Part shown: one piece after another, positions 1-8,053 of the stretch | How positions within the stretch are numbered: the stretch's first letter is position 1 | Layout: every line of letters begins with the position of its first letter | Origin: JAUWQU01 sp964605095 | GTDB lineage: Bacteria; Planctomycetota; Phycisphaerae; SM23-33 | Length of the DNA stretch: 33,199 nt | Direction: 5' to 3' | Assembly (NCBI GenBank): GCA_964605095.1 | Contig: CAZSBS010000014.1 | Coordinates: 1-33,199, forward strand | Program-made: the position numbers and the translations under genes | Notes under the pieces: generated by a model | Seen by the model: only the letters and a program-made list of their open reading frames with translations | Database searches by the model: none | Told to the model about the DNA's origin: nothing

Positions 1-2
1 CC

Positions 3-212
3 TCGATCCAGACCGGCAAGAAGTTCGGCATGCAGTTGCTGGACGATCACCTGCTTCAACTCTTCGCCCAGGGCAAGATCGCGGAGGAGGACACGGTTGA
101 CAGCAGCCAGACCCCGGCTGAGATGCGCGACAAGATCGAGGGCGTTCGCAGCGGGCGGATCACGATCCAGAAGGGCTCGACGGAAGACGCGGTTTCGGAG
201 TTGAGGAAATAG
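3..212 (+). CDS. pilT: PilT-family retraction ATPase, C-terminal end (5' partial)
   Basis: Only the last 69 residues are inside the window; the reading frame is open to the left edge. The readable part begins SIQTGKKFGMQLLDDHLLQL, which matches the C-terminal helices of PilT/PilU-type hexameric ATPases (the QTG-KK-GMQ-(L/M)DD pattern followed by L-G-I). The Walker motifs lie outside the window. PilT proteins hydrolyse ATP at the cytoplasmic base of type IV pili and drive retraction. The stop codon is 3 bp before the gspE start, so the two genes are almost certainly cotranscribed and probably translationally coupled. The family call is an inference from a short tail, but the tail is distinctive. 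Confidence 0.72.
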   Translation, partial: SIQTGKKFGMQLLDDHLLQLFAQGKIAEEDTVDSSQTPAEMRDKIEGVRSGRITIQKGSTEDAVSELRK

Positions 213-215
213 GAC

Positions 216-1970
216 ATGGCAGAGCTAATGCCCAACAAGGTGGATGTGAGCGAGTTGAAGGGCCAGCGCCTTGGCCGGATCCTGGTCAAGATCGGCGCGG
301 TCACCCGCCAGCAGGTTCACGAGGCGCTGGACGTCCAGAAGGAACGTGGCGGCCCGATCGGGCAGATCCTGATCGACCTGGGCTACCTCGAAGCCAAGAC
401 GCGGACGCTGGCGCTTGGTTACCAGGTCGGGATGGAGTACGTCGAGTTGACGTCGCTGGACATTCCCGCCGACGTCATCAGCAGGATTCCCTCGCAGATG
501 GCCAACGCCTACACGGCTGTTCCGCTGGAGTACGATGCGCTGACCAACCACCTGGTGGTGGCGTTGGGTTCGGCAGACAACTTCCGGGCGACCGACGACC
601 TGCGGACGTTGATGGGCTTTACGGTGACGGCGAAGATCGCCGATCCCGATCAACTCTCGATTGCGTTGATGAAGTACTACGACGTGGAGCCCGAGTCGAT
701 TGGCGACATCATCAACGACATCGCCGGAGACGACCAGTTGGCGCTGCTCCAGGACCGCGGCGAGAGCATCGACCTGGACACGATCAAGGAGATGGCCGAG
801 GCCAACCCGGTCAAGCGCCTGGTGAACATGGTCCTGCTGGAGGCGATCCGCAACCGGGCCAGCGACGTGCATTTCGAGCCGTTCGAGACGGAGTTCAAGA
901 TGCGATACCGCATCGACGGCGTGCTTTACGAGATGCTCCCGCCTCCAAAGTCGATCGCGGTTGCCATCGCGTCGCGCATCAAGGTCATGGCGAACCTGGA
1001 CATTGCCGAGCGGCGGCTTCCCCAGGACGGCCGAATCGAACTGGTAATCGACGGCCAGCCGGTGGACCTTCGCGTGGCGGTGCTGCCGACGATGTTCGGC
1101 GAGAGCGTGGTCCTTCGCGTTCTGGACCGGTCGAACGTTTCGCTGGACCTCGACCGCATCGGGCTTCGCGAGGACGACCTCCGCGTGGTCCGGCAACTCA
1201 TCCACCGCCCCAACGGCATAGTGGTGGTCACGGGTCCGACCGGCAGCGGCAAGACCACGACGCTTTACTCGGCCCTCAACGAGCTCAACGACGTGGCGAC
1301 GAAGATCCTCACCAGCGAGGACCCGGTCGAGTACGACATTGACGGGCTTATCCAGGTGCAGATCAATTCGGACATCGGGCTGACGTTCGTGCGGTGCCTG
1401 CGTCACTTCCTGCGGCAGGACCCGGACATCATTCTGATCGGCGAGATGCGCGACCTGGAAACCGCGGAGATCGCGGTCCAGTCGTCGCTTACCGGGCACC
1501 TCGTCTTCTCGACTCTTCACACCAACGACGCGCCGTCGTCGATTGCCCGCCTTCTGGACCTCGGGCTCGAGCCGTTCCTCATCACCGCGACGCTGGAAGG
1601 CATTGTCGCCCAGCGCCTGGTGCGAACCATCTGCACGCGGTGCAAAGAGGAGTTCAAGCCGACCGAGGAGATCCTGCTCGAGGTGGGCCTGAAATCCGAG
1701 GTCCTCAAGGACAGGACGTTCTTCCACGGCGTCGGGTGCGAGTACTGCCGCGGAACGGGCTACAGCGGCCGGCAGGCGATTTTCGAGATCATGCTTATGG
1801 ACGACGACATCCGCTCGCTGATCATGAAGCGAGCCAGCACCGGCACGCTTCGCGAGGCCGCCCGCAAACGCGGCATGCGGACGCTCCGCGAGAGCGGCCT
1901 GCTGGCGATATTCGACGGCACGACGACGGTCGAAGAGGTTATTTCCCAGACGATCCAGGAAGAGGAATGA
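216..1970 (+). CDS. gspE: GspE/PilB-type assembly ATPase
   Basis: This 584-residue cytoplasmic ATPase powers pseudopilus or pilus assembly. Residues 1-150 hold an N-terminal domain of the kind found in GspE/PilB (LGRILVKIGAVT...LGYLEA). The ATPase core follows: Walker A GPTGSGKT at 340-347, the Walker B region DPDIILIGEMRD at 402-413, and the His box in LTGHLVFSTLHTNDA. A zinc-binding C-terminal module has two CxxC pairs, at 473/476 and 508/511. All expected motifs are intact and the length is normal. The ATG lies 3 bp after the pilT stop, with purine-rich GAGGAAATAGGA upstream. gspF follows after 12 bp. GspE and PilB cannot be separated by sequence alone; the pseudopilin genes downstream favour a type II secretion-like machine. 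Confidence 0.93.
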   Translation: MAELMPNKVDVSELKGQRLGRILVKIGAVTRQQVHEALDVQKERGGPIGQILIDLGYLEAKTRTLALGYQVGMEYVELTSLDIPADVISRIPSQMANAYTAVPLEYDALTNHLVVALGSADNFRATDDLRTLMGFTVTAKIADPDQLSIALMKYYDVEPESIGDIINDIAGDDQLALLQDRGESIDLDTIKEMAEANPVKRLVNMVLLEAIRNRASDVHFEPFETEFKMRYRIDGVLYEMLPPPKSIAVAIASRIKVMANLDIAERRLPQDGRIELVIDGQPVDLRVAVLPTMFGESVVLRVLDRSNVSLDLDRIGLREDDLRVVRQLIHRPNGIVVVTGPTGSGKTTTLYSALNELNDVATKILTSEDPVEYDIDGLIQVQINSDIGLTFVRCLRHFLRQDPDIILIGEMRDLETAEIAVQSSLTGHLVFSTLHTNDAPSSIARLLDLGLEPFLITATLEGIVAQRLVRTICTRCKEEFKPTEEILLEVGLKSEVLKDRTFFHGVGCEYCRGTGYSGRQAIFEIMLMDDDIRSLIMKRASTGTLREAARKRGMRTLRESGLLAIFDGTTTVEEVISQTIQEEE

Positions 1971-1982
1971 CAGGAGTAGGCA

Positions 1983-3239
1983 ATGGCAACCTTTCAGTAC
2001 GAAGCCCTGAATTCCGTGGGCCAGACCGTCAAGGGAACGGTCGACGCGGGCACCAACGAAGAGGCGGCCTCCAAGGTCCGCGCGATGGGCAACTTCCCCA
2101 CGAAGATCAAGGAGCGGGCCGCCAAGCGGGGCAAGGGCCCGACCGCGGCCGGCACCCCCACCAATACCCGCGCAACCCAGCGTCGCAAGGTCGGCTCCGT
2201 GCCGACCAAGCTGCTTACCCAGTTCACCCGGCAGTTGGCGACGCTGGTCGACGCCGGCCTGCCTATCCTTCGTAGCCTGCGAATCCTCGAGCAGCAGCAG
2301 AAGCCCGGCCCGATGCGAATGGCGGTGCGAATGGTGGCCGAGGACGTCGAGTCCGGCATCACGCTCTCGGACGCAATGGCGCGGCACCCGAAGGTCTTCG
2401 GCCCGCTGTACTCGAATATGATCCGCGCCGGCGAACTCGGCGGCGTGCTGGACCTCATCCTGGGCCGGCTCGCAAACTTCCTCGAAAAGAGCCAGGCCCT
2501 CAAGAAGAAGGTACAGGGCGCGATGATCTACCCGATCATGGTCATCGGCTTCGCGATGCTCATCGTCACGGGCATCATGGTTTTCGTCATCCCGGCCTTC
2601 GAGAAGATATTCAGGGACATGGGCCGTGCCCTGCCGGTCATGACGCAGAGCCTCATCAACATAAGCCACTGGGTCGCCCACGGCGGCTGGGCCGTCATCG
2701 TCCTCTCGCCCGTGCTGATCTGGCTGATCTTCAAAATGGTCAAGGTGTCGCCGGCTGGACGACTGTTCGTCGACCGGCTCAAGCTGATGATCCCGGTGAT
2801 CGGACAGGTCAACGCCAAGACCGGCGTCGAGCGGTTCTGCCGGACGCTGGGCACACTGCTGTCCGCGGGCGTGCCGATCCTCGAGGCCCTGAACATCACA
2901 CGCGAAACCGCCGGAAACGAGGTGTTCGCCCGCGCGCTGGGCAAGGTGCGGGAAGGCATACGCGAGGGCGAAAGCTTCGCCGACCCGCTGCGCCAAAGCC
3001 ACATCGTCGAGCCGATGGTCGTCAACATGATCGACGTCGGCGAGGAAACCGGCGAATTGGACAAGATGCTCGAGAAGGTGGCCGACACGTACGCCGAAGA
3101 GGTCAACGTGCTGGTCAGTTCGATGATCTCGCTGCTGGAGCCCGTAATGGTCATCACGCTGGGCAGCATCGTCGGATACATCGTCGTGTCGCTGTTCATG
3201 CCGATGATCGACATGCTCAAGGGCATGCAGGGCCAGTAG
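1983..3239 (+). CDS. gspF: GspF/PilC-type inner-membrane platform protein
   Basis: This 418-residue polytopic protein of the GspF/PilC family anchors the assembly ATPase and the pseudopilus at the cytoplasmic membrane. It starts MATFQYEALNSVGQTVKG, the usual N-terminal fold. It then has two copies of the GspF helical domain: about 70-195 (LTQFTRQLATLVDAGLPILR) and about 275-395 (ERFCRTLGTLLSAGVPILEA). Hydrophobic segments sit near 180-205 (YPIMVIGFAMLIVTGIMVFV), 235-250 and 385-405. A good Shine-Dalgarno sequence (AGGAG) lies about 6 bp before the ATG. The only variable feature is a basic, Ala/Thr-rich linker at about 45-70. It belongs to the same operon as gspE and the pseudopilins. Confidence 0.92.
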   Translation: MATFQYEALNSVGQTVKGTVDAGTNEEAASKVRAMGNFPTKIKERAAKRGKGPTAAGTPTNTRATQRRKVGSVPTKLLTQFTRQLATLVDAGLPILRSLRILEQQQKPGPMRMAVRMVAEDVESGITLSDAMARHPKVFGPLYSNMIRAGELGGVLDLILGRLANFLEKSQALKKKVQGAMIYPIMVIGFAMLIVTGIMVFVIPAFEKIFRDMGRALPVMTQSLINISHWVAHGGWAVIVLSPVLIWLIFKMVKVSPAGRLFVDRLKLMIPVIGQVNAKTGVERFCRTLGTLLSAGVPILEALNITRETAGNEVFARALGKVREGIREGESFADPLRQSHIVEPMVVNMIDVGEETGELDKMLEKVADTYAEEVNVLVSSMISLLEPVMVITLGSIVGYIVVSLFMPMIDMLKGMQGQ

Positions 3240-3269
3240 CGACCGGCCAACCGGAAAGGACGCTGAAAC

Positions 3270-3971
3270 ATGAGAACGCACGGGATCAAAGTCAAACGCA
3301 TCGACGGCTTCACGCTGATAGAACTGCTTACGGTGGTGGCCATCATCGGCCTGCTCGTTGGCATGGTCGTGCCGACCATAAAGGCGGTGCTGGTAAACAA
3401 GGCGCAGATGCAGATGAAGGTGCGGATAAGGTCGCTTGACGACGGGTGCGGCATATACAAGATGTCGGCCACCGGCAACCGCTACTACCCGGGGCAGGAT
3501 CCCGAACCGCTGGCGGCCCTTGAGAAGGGCACCAACACCTCGGGAAAGTACCCCAACTGCAAGAACGCCGGCAGCGCCCTGCTGGCGCGCTGCCTGTTCA
3601 CCGACCCCAACGGGCTGTTCCCGACATCGAACTATGGCCAGTTGGAAAGGGACATGCTGGGCACAGTCGTGGTTGGGACCACCAACTACCCTAACGCCAT
3701 CATCGACAACGCAAACGAGACAATGGCGGTCCTGTACTATCCCTCCCGCCTGGGCTCCAAGGGCGCGCTCGCGCAGTACGTGATCGCGGATAACTCGAAC
3801 TACGTCAAAACCGGCAATTACGCGCCGTCGACAACCATCCAGACGTACGTTAAGGGGACGACGGGGACGACGGGGGCAACGACGATAGTGCGCCAGGACG
3901 GCCTGTTCGTCATAACGGCGGCGGGCCAGAAGCGCCTGTACTTCGATACGGACGCGGTGAAAAACTTCTAG
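3270..3971 (+). CDS. GspG-like pseudopilin 1
   Basis: This 233-residue protein has a 13-residue leader and a type III prepilin site, G|FTLIELLTVVAIIGLLVG, with Glu at +5 followed by a hydrophobic helix. This is the signature processed by a prepilin peptidase (not in the window). The mature protein would assemble into the periplasmic pseudopilus. GGAAAGGA lies 9 bp before the ATG. The soluble domain has no motif I can assign firmly; LYYPSRLG near 155 recalls the GspG fold. Near residues 200-206 a 9-bp tandem repeat encodes GTTGTTGATT. It is the first of three successive GspG-like genes, so it may be the major or an alternative major subunit. Confidence 0.8.
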   Translation: MRTHGIKVKRIDGFTLIELLTVVAIIGLLVGMVVPTIKAVLVNKAQMQMKVRIRSLDDGCGIYKMSATGNRYYPGQDPEPLAALEKGTNTSGKYPNCKNAGSALLARCLFTDPNGLFPTSNYGQLERDMLGTVVVGTTNYPNAIIDNANETMAVLYYPSRLGSKGALAQYVIADNSNYVKTGNYAPSTTIQTYVKGTTGTTGATTIVRQDGLFVITAAGQKRLYFDTDAVKNF

Positions 3972-3981
3972 GAGTTCACGG

Positions 3982-4728
3982 GTGAGCACGGGCACAGACA
4001 GACAGGCCAATCGCCTCAATGGGCCGCGGATCCGGCTGGCGCGGCCGCCGCGGCGGGGCTTCACGCTGGTGGAGCTTCTTGCCGTGATCGTCATCCTGGG
4101 CATGCTCATAGGGCTGATCGCCCCATCGGTACAGGCAGTCCGCAAGATGTTCCTGGTCGACCAGACGAAGGCCTACATGCATCAGTTGTCGATGGGCATC
4201 GATAACTACCGCACGGAGACCGGCGAGTTGCCGCCGAGCAACGGAACTTTCCCGCATCCGGCGGCCTTGAACCCGGCGCAACTCCCCTCGGGCGCCGCGG
4301 GCCTGGTCCAGTGCCTGCTGGGGTACTTGGGCAGCGACCAGGACGGCCTGGCCGGGCCAGGCTTCAGGCTCCAGCGCGCAGGAAGGAAGCACGGCCCGTT
4401 CGTGCCCCAGAATATGCCCCTTGCCGGCGAGCCGCCTGTATTCCAGGACGCCTTCGGCAACAGCATCCTCTACTATCGATTTAGCGGCACGGCCTACATT
4501 CCGGGTGACAACAACACAACCGACGCCCAAGGCCCGAAGATCCCGGCGGACATTAATACGTATGCCAAAGACTGGCAACCAAGCGACGCGACACATCCTT
4601 ACTATCGCGAGGACTACATCCTGCTTTCGCCGGGCCCCGACCGGGTGTGGACGCAGGTCACCGCGACCACCACAAAGACCGACGACATAGCGAACTTCTC
4701 GTTCCATCTCCAGGAGACCATTCCATGA
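3982..4728 (+). CDS. GspG-like pseudopilin 2 (GTG start)
   Basis: This 248-residue prepilin has a basic 26-residue leader ending RRG|FTLVELLAVIVILGMLIGLI, with Glu at +5. The soluble part contains QDAFGNSILYY and later ILLSPGPDRVW, which match the D-(A/P)-(W/F)-GN-x(2)-Y and S-x-G-x-D elements of GspG major pseudopilins. The start is a GTG at 3982 placed 7 bp after AGGAG; no better ATG precedes the prepilin motif. Its stop overlaps the next gene's start as ATGA, showing translational coupling. It is slightly longer than typical GspG (about 140-150 residues), with the extra sequence between the helix and the GN motif. Confidence 0.82.
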   Translation: MSTGTDRQANRLNGPRIRLARPPRRGFTLVELLAVIVILGMLIGLIAPSVQAVRKMFLVDQTKAYMHQLSMGIDNYRTETGELPPSNGTFPHPAALNPAQLPSGAAGLVQCLLGYLGSDQDGLAGPGFRLQRAGRKHGPFVPQNMPLAGEPPVFQDAFGNSILYYRFSGTAYIPGDNNTTDAQGPKIPADINTYAKDWQPSDATHPYYREDYILLSPGPDRVWTQVTATTTKTDDIANFSFHLQETIP

Positions 4729-5333
4729 GAACCAAGCATGAAACTCATGTCGCCCGGCCTGCACATGCTTCTCGATGGGGCTTCACGCTGGTCGAACTCT
4801 TGCTGGTGATGTTCATCCTGTCGGTGCTGGTGGGGCTGGTCGTCGGCGTGAGTTGGTACGTCATCGAGGAGGGGCGAAAAAAGGAGACCCTCATCAAGCA
4901 GAAGAACCTCCTGGCCGCTATCGACGGATTCCGCAAGGTTACGGGCCACGTGCCCGGTGAGTTGACGACGGAAAAGTGTACTTACAACCCCGACAGTTCG
5001 CAAGAAGACCTGTACTCATCGACAAAGCTTATGGCCAATCTTCGCAACGTGCTTACTACGGGCAACTACGACAATACCAACCCCGACATTAACAGCCCGA
5101 TTTATAAGGCGACGCACCCGTTCCTCGGCGAAGACAACGGATCGGCTTTGCTCACCGACGCCTGGGGCAACTCGATGTTGTATTTGAAAAACGGGGGCAT
5201 GGGCGGCACGCCGCTGATAGTTTCCGCCGGGCCGGACGGCAAGTTCGGTTATGGCGGCAAGACCGACGGTACCTACACTACTGCCCAGTTGACTCAGTTC
5301 AAGAAGGACAACATCCGCAGCGACACGAACTGA
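4725..5333 (+). CDS. GspG-like pseudopilin 3
   Basis: The start is placed at the ATG at 4725, which overlaps the previous stop by 4 bp and follows CAGGAGA by 7 bp. The frame stays open upstream to 4647, but that extension overlaps the previous gene and has no ribosome site. The 202-residue product has leader MRTKHETHVARPAHASRWG and then FTLVELLLVMFILSVLVGLVV with Glu at +5. The C-terminal half shows TDAWGNSMLYL, then SAGPDGKFGY, then DNIRSD. This is the best GspG match of the three paralogues, including the calcium-loop-like end. It is exported through the Sec pathway, cleaved by a prepilin peptidase and assembled in the envelope. Confidence 0.85.
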   Translation: MRTKHETHVARPAHASRWGFTLVELLLVMFILSVLVGLVVGVSWYVIEEGRKKETLIKQKNLLAAIDGFRKVTGHVPGELTTEKCTYNPDSSQEDLYSSTKLMANLRNVLTTGNYDNTNPDINSPIYKATHPFLGEDNGSALLTDAWGNSMLYLKNGGMGGTPLIVSAGPDGKFGYGGKTDGTYTTAQLTQFKKDNIRSDTN

Positions 5334-5363
5334 TTGTCGTATTCGCGCGGCGATAGGAAGAGA

Positions 5364-6290
5364 ATGATGACCAAGACCCTCAACAAATCAGGTCGCCGGG
5401 CTGCCGGGGCGGCCAGGCTGCGCGGGTTCACCCTTCTGGAGATGATGGTAGTCATCGGCCTGATCGCGCTCATGGCGTCGATGGCGTTGCCGAGCATCGT
5501 CGCCCTGTTCAACTCGGGGGCCGACGCGCAGGCGTACAACCTTATTTCCGCGCAGTTTACGGCCGCCCGCGCCAAGGCGGTGATGTCCAACACATACGCG
5601 GGCATTCACGTGCAACTTGCGGACGCGCCATTTAACCCGCTCGATACGGCGCTCTCTCCGCTGCCGCGCGAAAAACTGCTTCATCCCGAACTGGAAGGCG
5701 TGTGCTTCTCGGGCATGATTGTCTACTATCCCGCGAATTACTTTGCCCCGAACACTCTTGCATGTTTCGACATCATGCCGGGCATGGTGCCTCAGCGCGT
5801 TCCCGGCTCCATCGCCTTCGGCTACACCAGCCAGGAGGTGACCGGGACCAACCGGGCAAACGTGCAATGCCGCCTGGACGCCACGATCGGCGACGACCAG
5901 GCGTCCCCGTTCGACACCGGTGCCGCGGGCGTGGCAGGGAATATCACGAAGTTCACCACTTTTTCGGTGATCTTCAACCCGCTCGGCGCGGTAACGCGGT
6001 TCGCCAACGGCGATCCAATCCACTTTAACGATCAAATCCCCAACACCTCCAACAGGCAAAGCGAGGTCTTCACCGATGCCGCCACAACTGACGTTGTCAG
6101 ATTCGGCTCGAAGCGGCTCTGGCGCCTGGCCAATACCGACTATGTCCAGGACCGCTACGGCGCGACGGCGATAACCATGTTTGACATTGCCGAGTATGCA
6201 TCGGCGTCGAACAAGGTGGACTTCCTCAATGATAACGCCCAGTTGCTGCCCTTGAACGTTCACACGGGGCAGCTTTACGAAAGGAAGTAG
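5364..6290 (+). CDS. GspH-like pseudopilin
   Basis: This 308-residue prepilin has leader MMTKTLNKSGRRAAGAARLRG and then FTLLEMMVVIGLIALMASMALPSIV with Glu at +5. The pattern of an early MA-(S)-M-ALP helix followed by ARAKAVMSNTYAGIHVQ is that of GspH/FimT-type minor pseudopilins, which help prime the pseudopilus tip. AGGAAGAGA directly precedes two adjacent ATGs (5364 and 5367); either could be used. A TTG at 5334 in the same frame is unlikely because it lies immediately after the previous stop without a ribosome site. At 308 residues it is longer than typical GspH (about 170), with extra sequence in the C-terminal half. Confidence 0.78.
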   Translation: MMTKTLNKSGRRAAGAARLRGFTLLEMMVVIGLIALMASMALPSIVALFNSGADAQAYNLISAQFTAARAKAVMSNTYAGIHVQLADAPFNPLDTALSPLPREKLLHPELEGVCFSGMIVYYPANYFAPNTLACFDIMPGMVPQRVPGSIAFGYTSQEVTGTNRANVQCRLDATIGDDQASPFDTGAAGVAGNITKFTTFSVIFNPLGAVTRFANGDPIHFNDQIPNTSNRQSEVFTDAATTDVVRFGSKRLWRLANTDYVQDRYGATAITMFDIAEYASASNKVDFLNDNAQLLPLNVHTGQLYERK

Positions 6291-6294
6291 AACC

Positions 6295-7182
6295 ATGCAA
6301 ACCGGCGAAGCGACATTTCGTACACGCCACGGCCAGGCGCAGTGGCACGGGCATCCTGCCCGCGAGTCGCAGGGCGGTCCCGGCCCCGCGCACCACGGCG
6401 GAGACGGCCGTGCAACTCATGGGCGAGACGCCCATGCCACCGGCTTCACGCTTACCGAGATCATGATCGCCATGGGTGTGCTGGCGATCGGCATGGGGAT
6501 GATAGCCGGGGCACTGCACGCGGGGATTCAGCTTCACGTCCGGACGATCGACGACATCATGCGCCAGTTGATCGGCGACAATGCCCTGGCGATCGTTCAG
6601 GCGCGGGTGCGGCACTCGACCACCAACGGCATCACGGACACGTACAAGCTGCTAAAGACGGGCACCGGCACCGATTGCTATTTCGGGGCCGACGACCTGA
6701 AATACCCCTGGAATACCACCAACACTCCCTACGGCGCCGCGGTCCTCATGAAGCTCCGAAAGACCGACGCAAACTCGTTCAACGACTACGACGTCCTGAT
6801 CGTGCCGTACACGGTAACCCCCGGCACGGCGGGGGCCAATCCCAGCGAAGTGAGTAAAACGGAGTTTATATGCAACATCAACACTGGGACGTCCGGGTCG
6901 TCGTCCGGCTCGACGATAAACGCCGCTGCCAACGTCCTGAAGACAGGCTCGGTCGTTATCGATACCCGCAACAACATCGTGCAGATATTCTTTGTCAGGT
7001 CTACCCCCACGACAACCACGGCTGAGTTGTCGGAGACGCTGGCTGCCGGCAATAATGTGAAGCTGATTACGCTGACGCCGGCCAACGCCAACTCGGCGAC
7101 TCCTGACAGGCTGGAGTGTAGCAAGCCGGTACGAACCAAGACGGCGCTGAGTCCGAATCCAACCTGGACGCCGGGTTCGTAG
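6295..7182 (+). CDS. GspI-like pseudopilin with repeat-derived leader
   Basis: This 295-residue protein has the prepilin motif ATG|FTLTEIMIAMGVLAIGMGMIAGALHAG, with Glu at +5 and the GspI/PilV-like helix. The leader is 50 residues long, far above the usual 6-30, and is rich in His, Gly and Arg. The DNA for leader residues 16-49 is an inverted-repeat element (6342-6440) that ends with GGGCGAGACGCCCATGCCAC. The start at 6295 is supported by AAGGAAG 9 bp upstream and by the lack of any in-frame ATG or GTG between 6295 and the motif. Whether the long leader is still processed cannot be told from sequence. It lies 4 bp after the GspH-like gene. Confidence 0.78.
   Translation: MQTGEATFRTRHGQAQWHGHPARESQGGPGPAHHGGDGRATHGRDAHATGFTLTEIMIAMGVLAIGMGMIAGALHAGIQLHVRTIDDIMRQLIGDNALAIVQARVRHSTTNGITDTYKLLKTGTGTDCYFGADDLKYPWNTTNTPYGAAVLMKLRKTDANSFNDYDVLIVPYTVTPGTAGANPSEVSKTEFICNINTGTSGSSSGSTINAAANVLKTGSVVIDTRNNIVQIFFVRSTPTTTTAELSETLAAGNNVKLITLTPANANSATPDRLECSKPVRTKTALSPNPTWTPGS
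6342..6440 (+). repeat. Inverted-repeat element inside a pseudopilin leader
   Basis: The ends are about 20-bp imperfect inverted repeats: GTGGCACGGGCATCCTGCCC on the left, and on the right the reverse complement of GTGGCATGGGCGTCTCGCCC. The right end also holds a perfect 8-bp hairpin, CATGGGCG AGA CGCCCATG, and the left end holds GGGCA TCC TGCCC. From memory, similar sequence translating as GRDAHATG recurs in annotated planctomycete and verrucomicrobial genomes as a dispersed intergenic repeat. Here it is translated as part of a prepilin leader. Only one copy is visible in this window. Confidence 0.75.
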
Positions 7183-7209
7183 GCTCACTGCTCGAGGAAT
7201 GACGAAATC

Positions 7210-8028
7210 ATGACAGGTATTCATGACAATCCGCGAAGCACCCGGCCCGCCGCCGGCATGACGCTGGTCGAGATGCTCGTGGCCATCAGCGTGCTGGCGG
7301 TGATGATCCTGGCGGTCAGTTCGATACTGGTTCAGACCCAGCGTTTCATCTCGGCCGCCCAGGCGAGCCGCCGCAGCCACGCCATGGCATTCACCATCGC
7401 CCGGATCATACGTCGCGACTTCCGCCGGATCTCCAAGGACGGCTTCCTGTACATAAGCAGCGGCAACAGGCTGGTTTTCAGCACGGCCGGGCCGGCCAGT
7501 GGAATCAACGAATCGACCAGTGGCGACGGCAGCATAATCTGCTACGGCCAGCAGAGCGCTTCGGGCATAAAGTACCTGTGGCGGCCGGAGTATATATGCA
7601 GTTGCACGACCGGCGCGCCTTCCCCGGACATCAACGGCGAGCGGGTAAACGTGAACTTCTCCAAGCTTCAGTTGCTCGCGGCACAAAACGCCGACGCCAA
7701 CAGCCCGTTCACGCTGCAGACCCTTGCCAACACAGTGGCCTCGACAACGCCGACCGGCCTGCAGCTTCCCCCCGCCAACGCAACTCAGTTGAAGAATCTC
7801 TGGCAGGTGCTGGTCACGAACATCGACAACTTTCAGGTATCCTGGACGGACGGGACGAAGGGCACCGACGGCAACCTGAAGTGGCTGACCGGTCCCATGT
7901 TGTGGACGCACGAGAATCAGACCAACTGGCCCAGGGCCGTCCGGATAACGTTTTTCATCAAGGACCCGTCAATGCCCAAGGAGTTGCGCGGCACGGCGTA
8001 CGAGGTAATCTGCACCGTCGGGCAATAG
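7210..8028 (+). CDS. GspJ-like pseudopilin
   Basis: This 272-residue prepilin has leader MTGIHDNPRSTRPAAG and then MTLVEMLVAISVLAVMILAVSS. Glu is at +5, and Met rather than Phe is at +1. The following helix, FISAAQASRRSHAMAFTIARIIRRDFRRI, with a stretch reading ARII-RDFR, matches GspJ/PilW-type minor pseudopilins, which bind GspI and GspK at the pseudopilus tip. GAGGAA lies about 10 bp upstream of the ATG. Its position between GspI-like and GspK-like genes follows the classical G-H-I-J-K order, which strengthens the call. The C-terminal domain has no motif I can name. Confidence 0.8.
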   Translation: MTGIHDNPRSTRPAAGMTLVEMLVAISVLAVMILAVSSILVQTQRFISAAQASRRSHAMAFTIARIIRRDFRRISKDGFLYISSGNRLVFSTAGPASGINESTSGDGSIICYGQQSASGIKYLWRPEYICSCTTGAPSPDINGERVNVNFSKLQLLAAQNADANSPFTLQTLANTVASTTPTGLQLPPANATQLKNLWQVLVTNIDNFQVSWTDGTKGTDGNLKWLTGPMLWTHENQTNWPRAVRITFFIKDPSMPKELRGTAYEVICTVGQ

Positions 8029-8053
8029 CCCGGCGGCGCTAAGGAGAGCACCC

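Noticed and set aside
3847..3885. GGGACGACG-type short tandem repeat inside pseudopilin 1
   Set aside because: Only two to three units, in frame, and consistent with a simple Gly-Thr-rich loop; not a distinct element.
225..4145. A 1306-codon open frame on the minus strand across the gspE-gspF region
   Set aside because: It is the mirror of GC-rich coding DNA; its translation is Arg/His/Asp-rich without domains, while the plus strand holds complete recognised genes.
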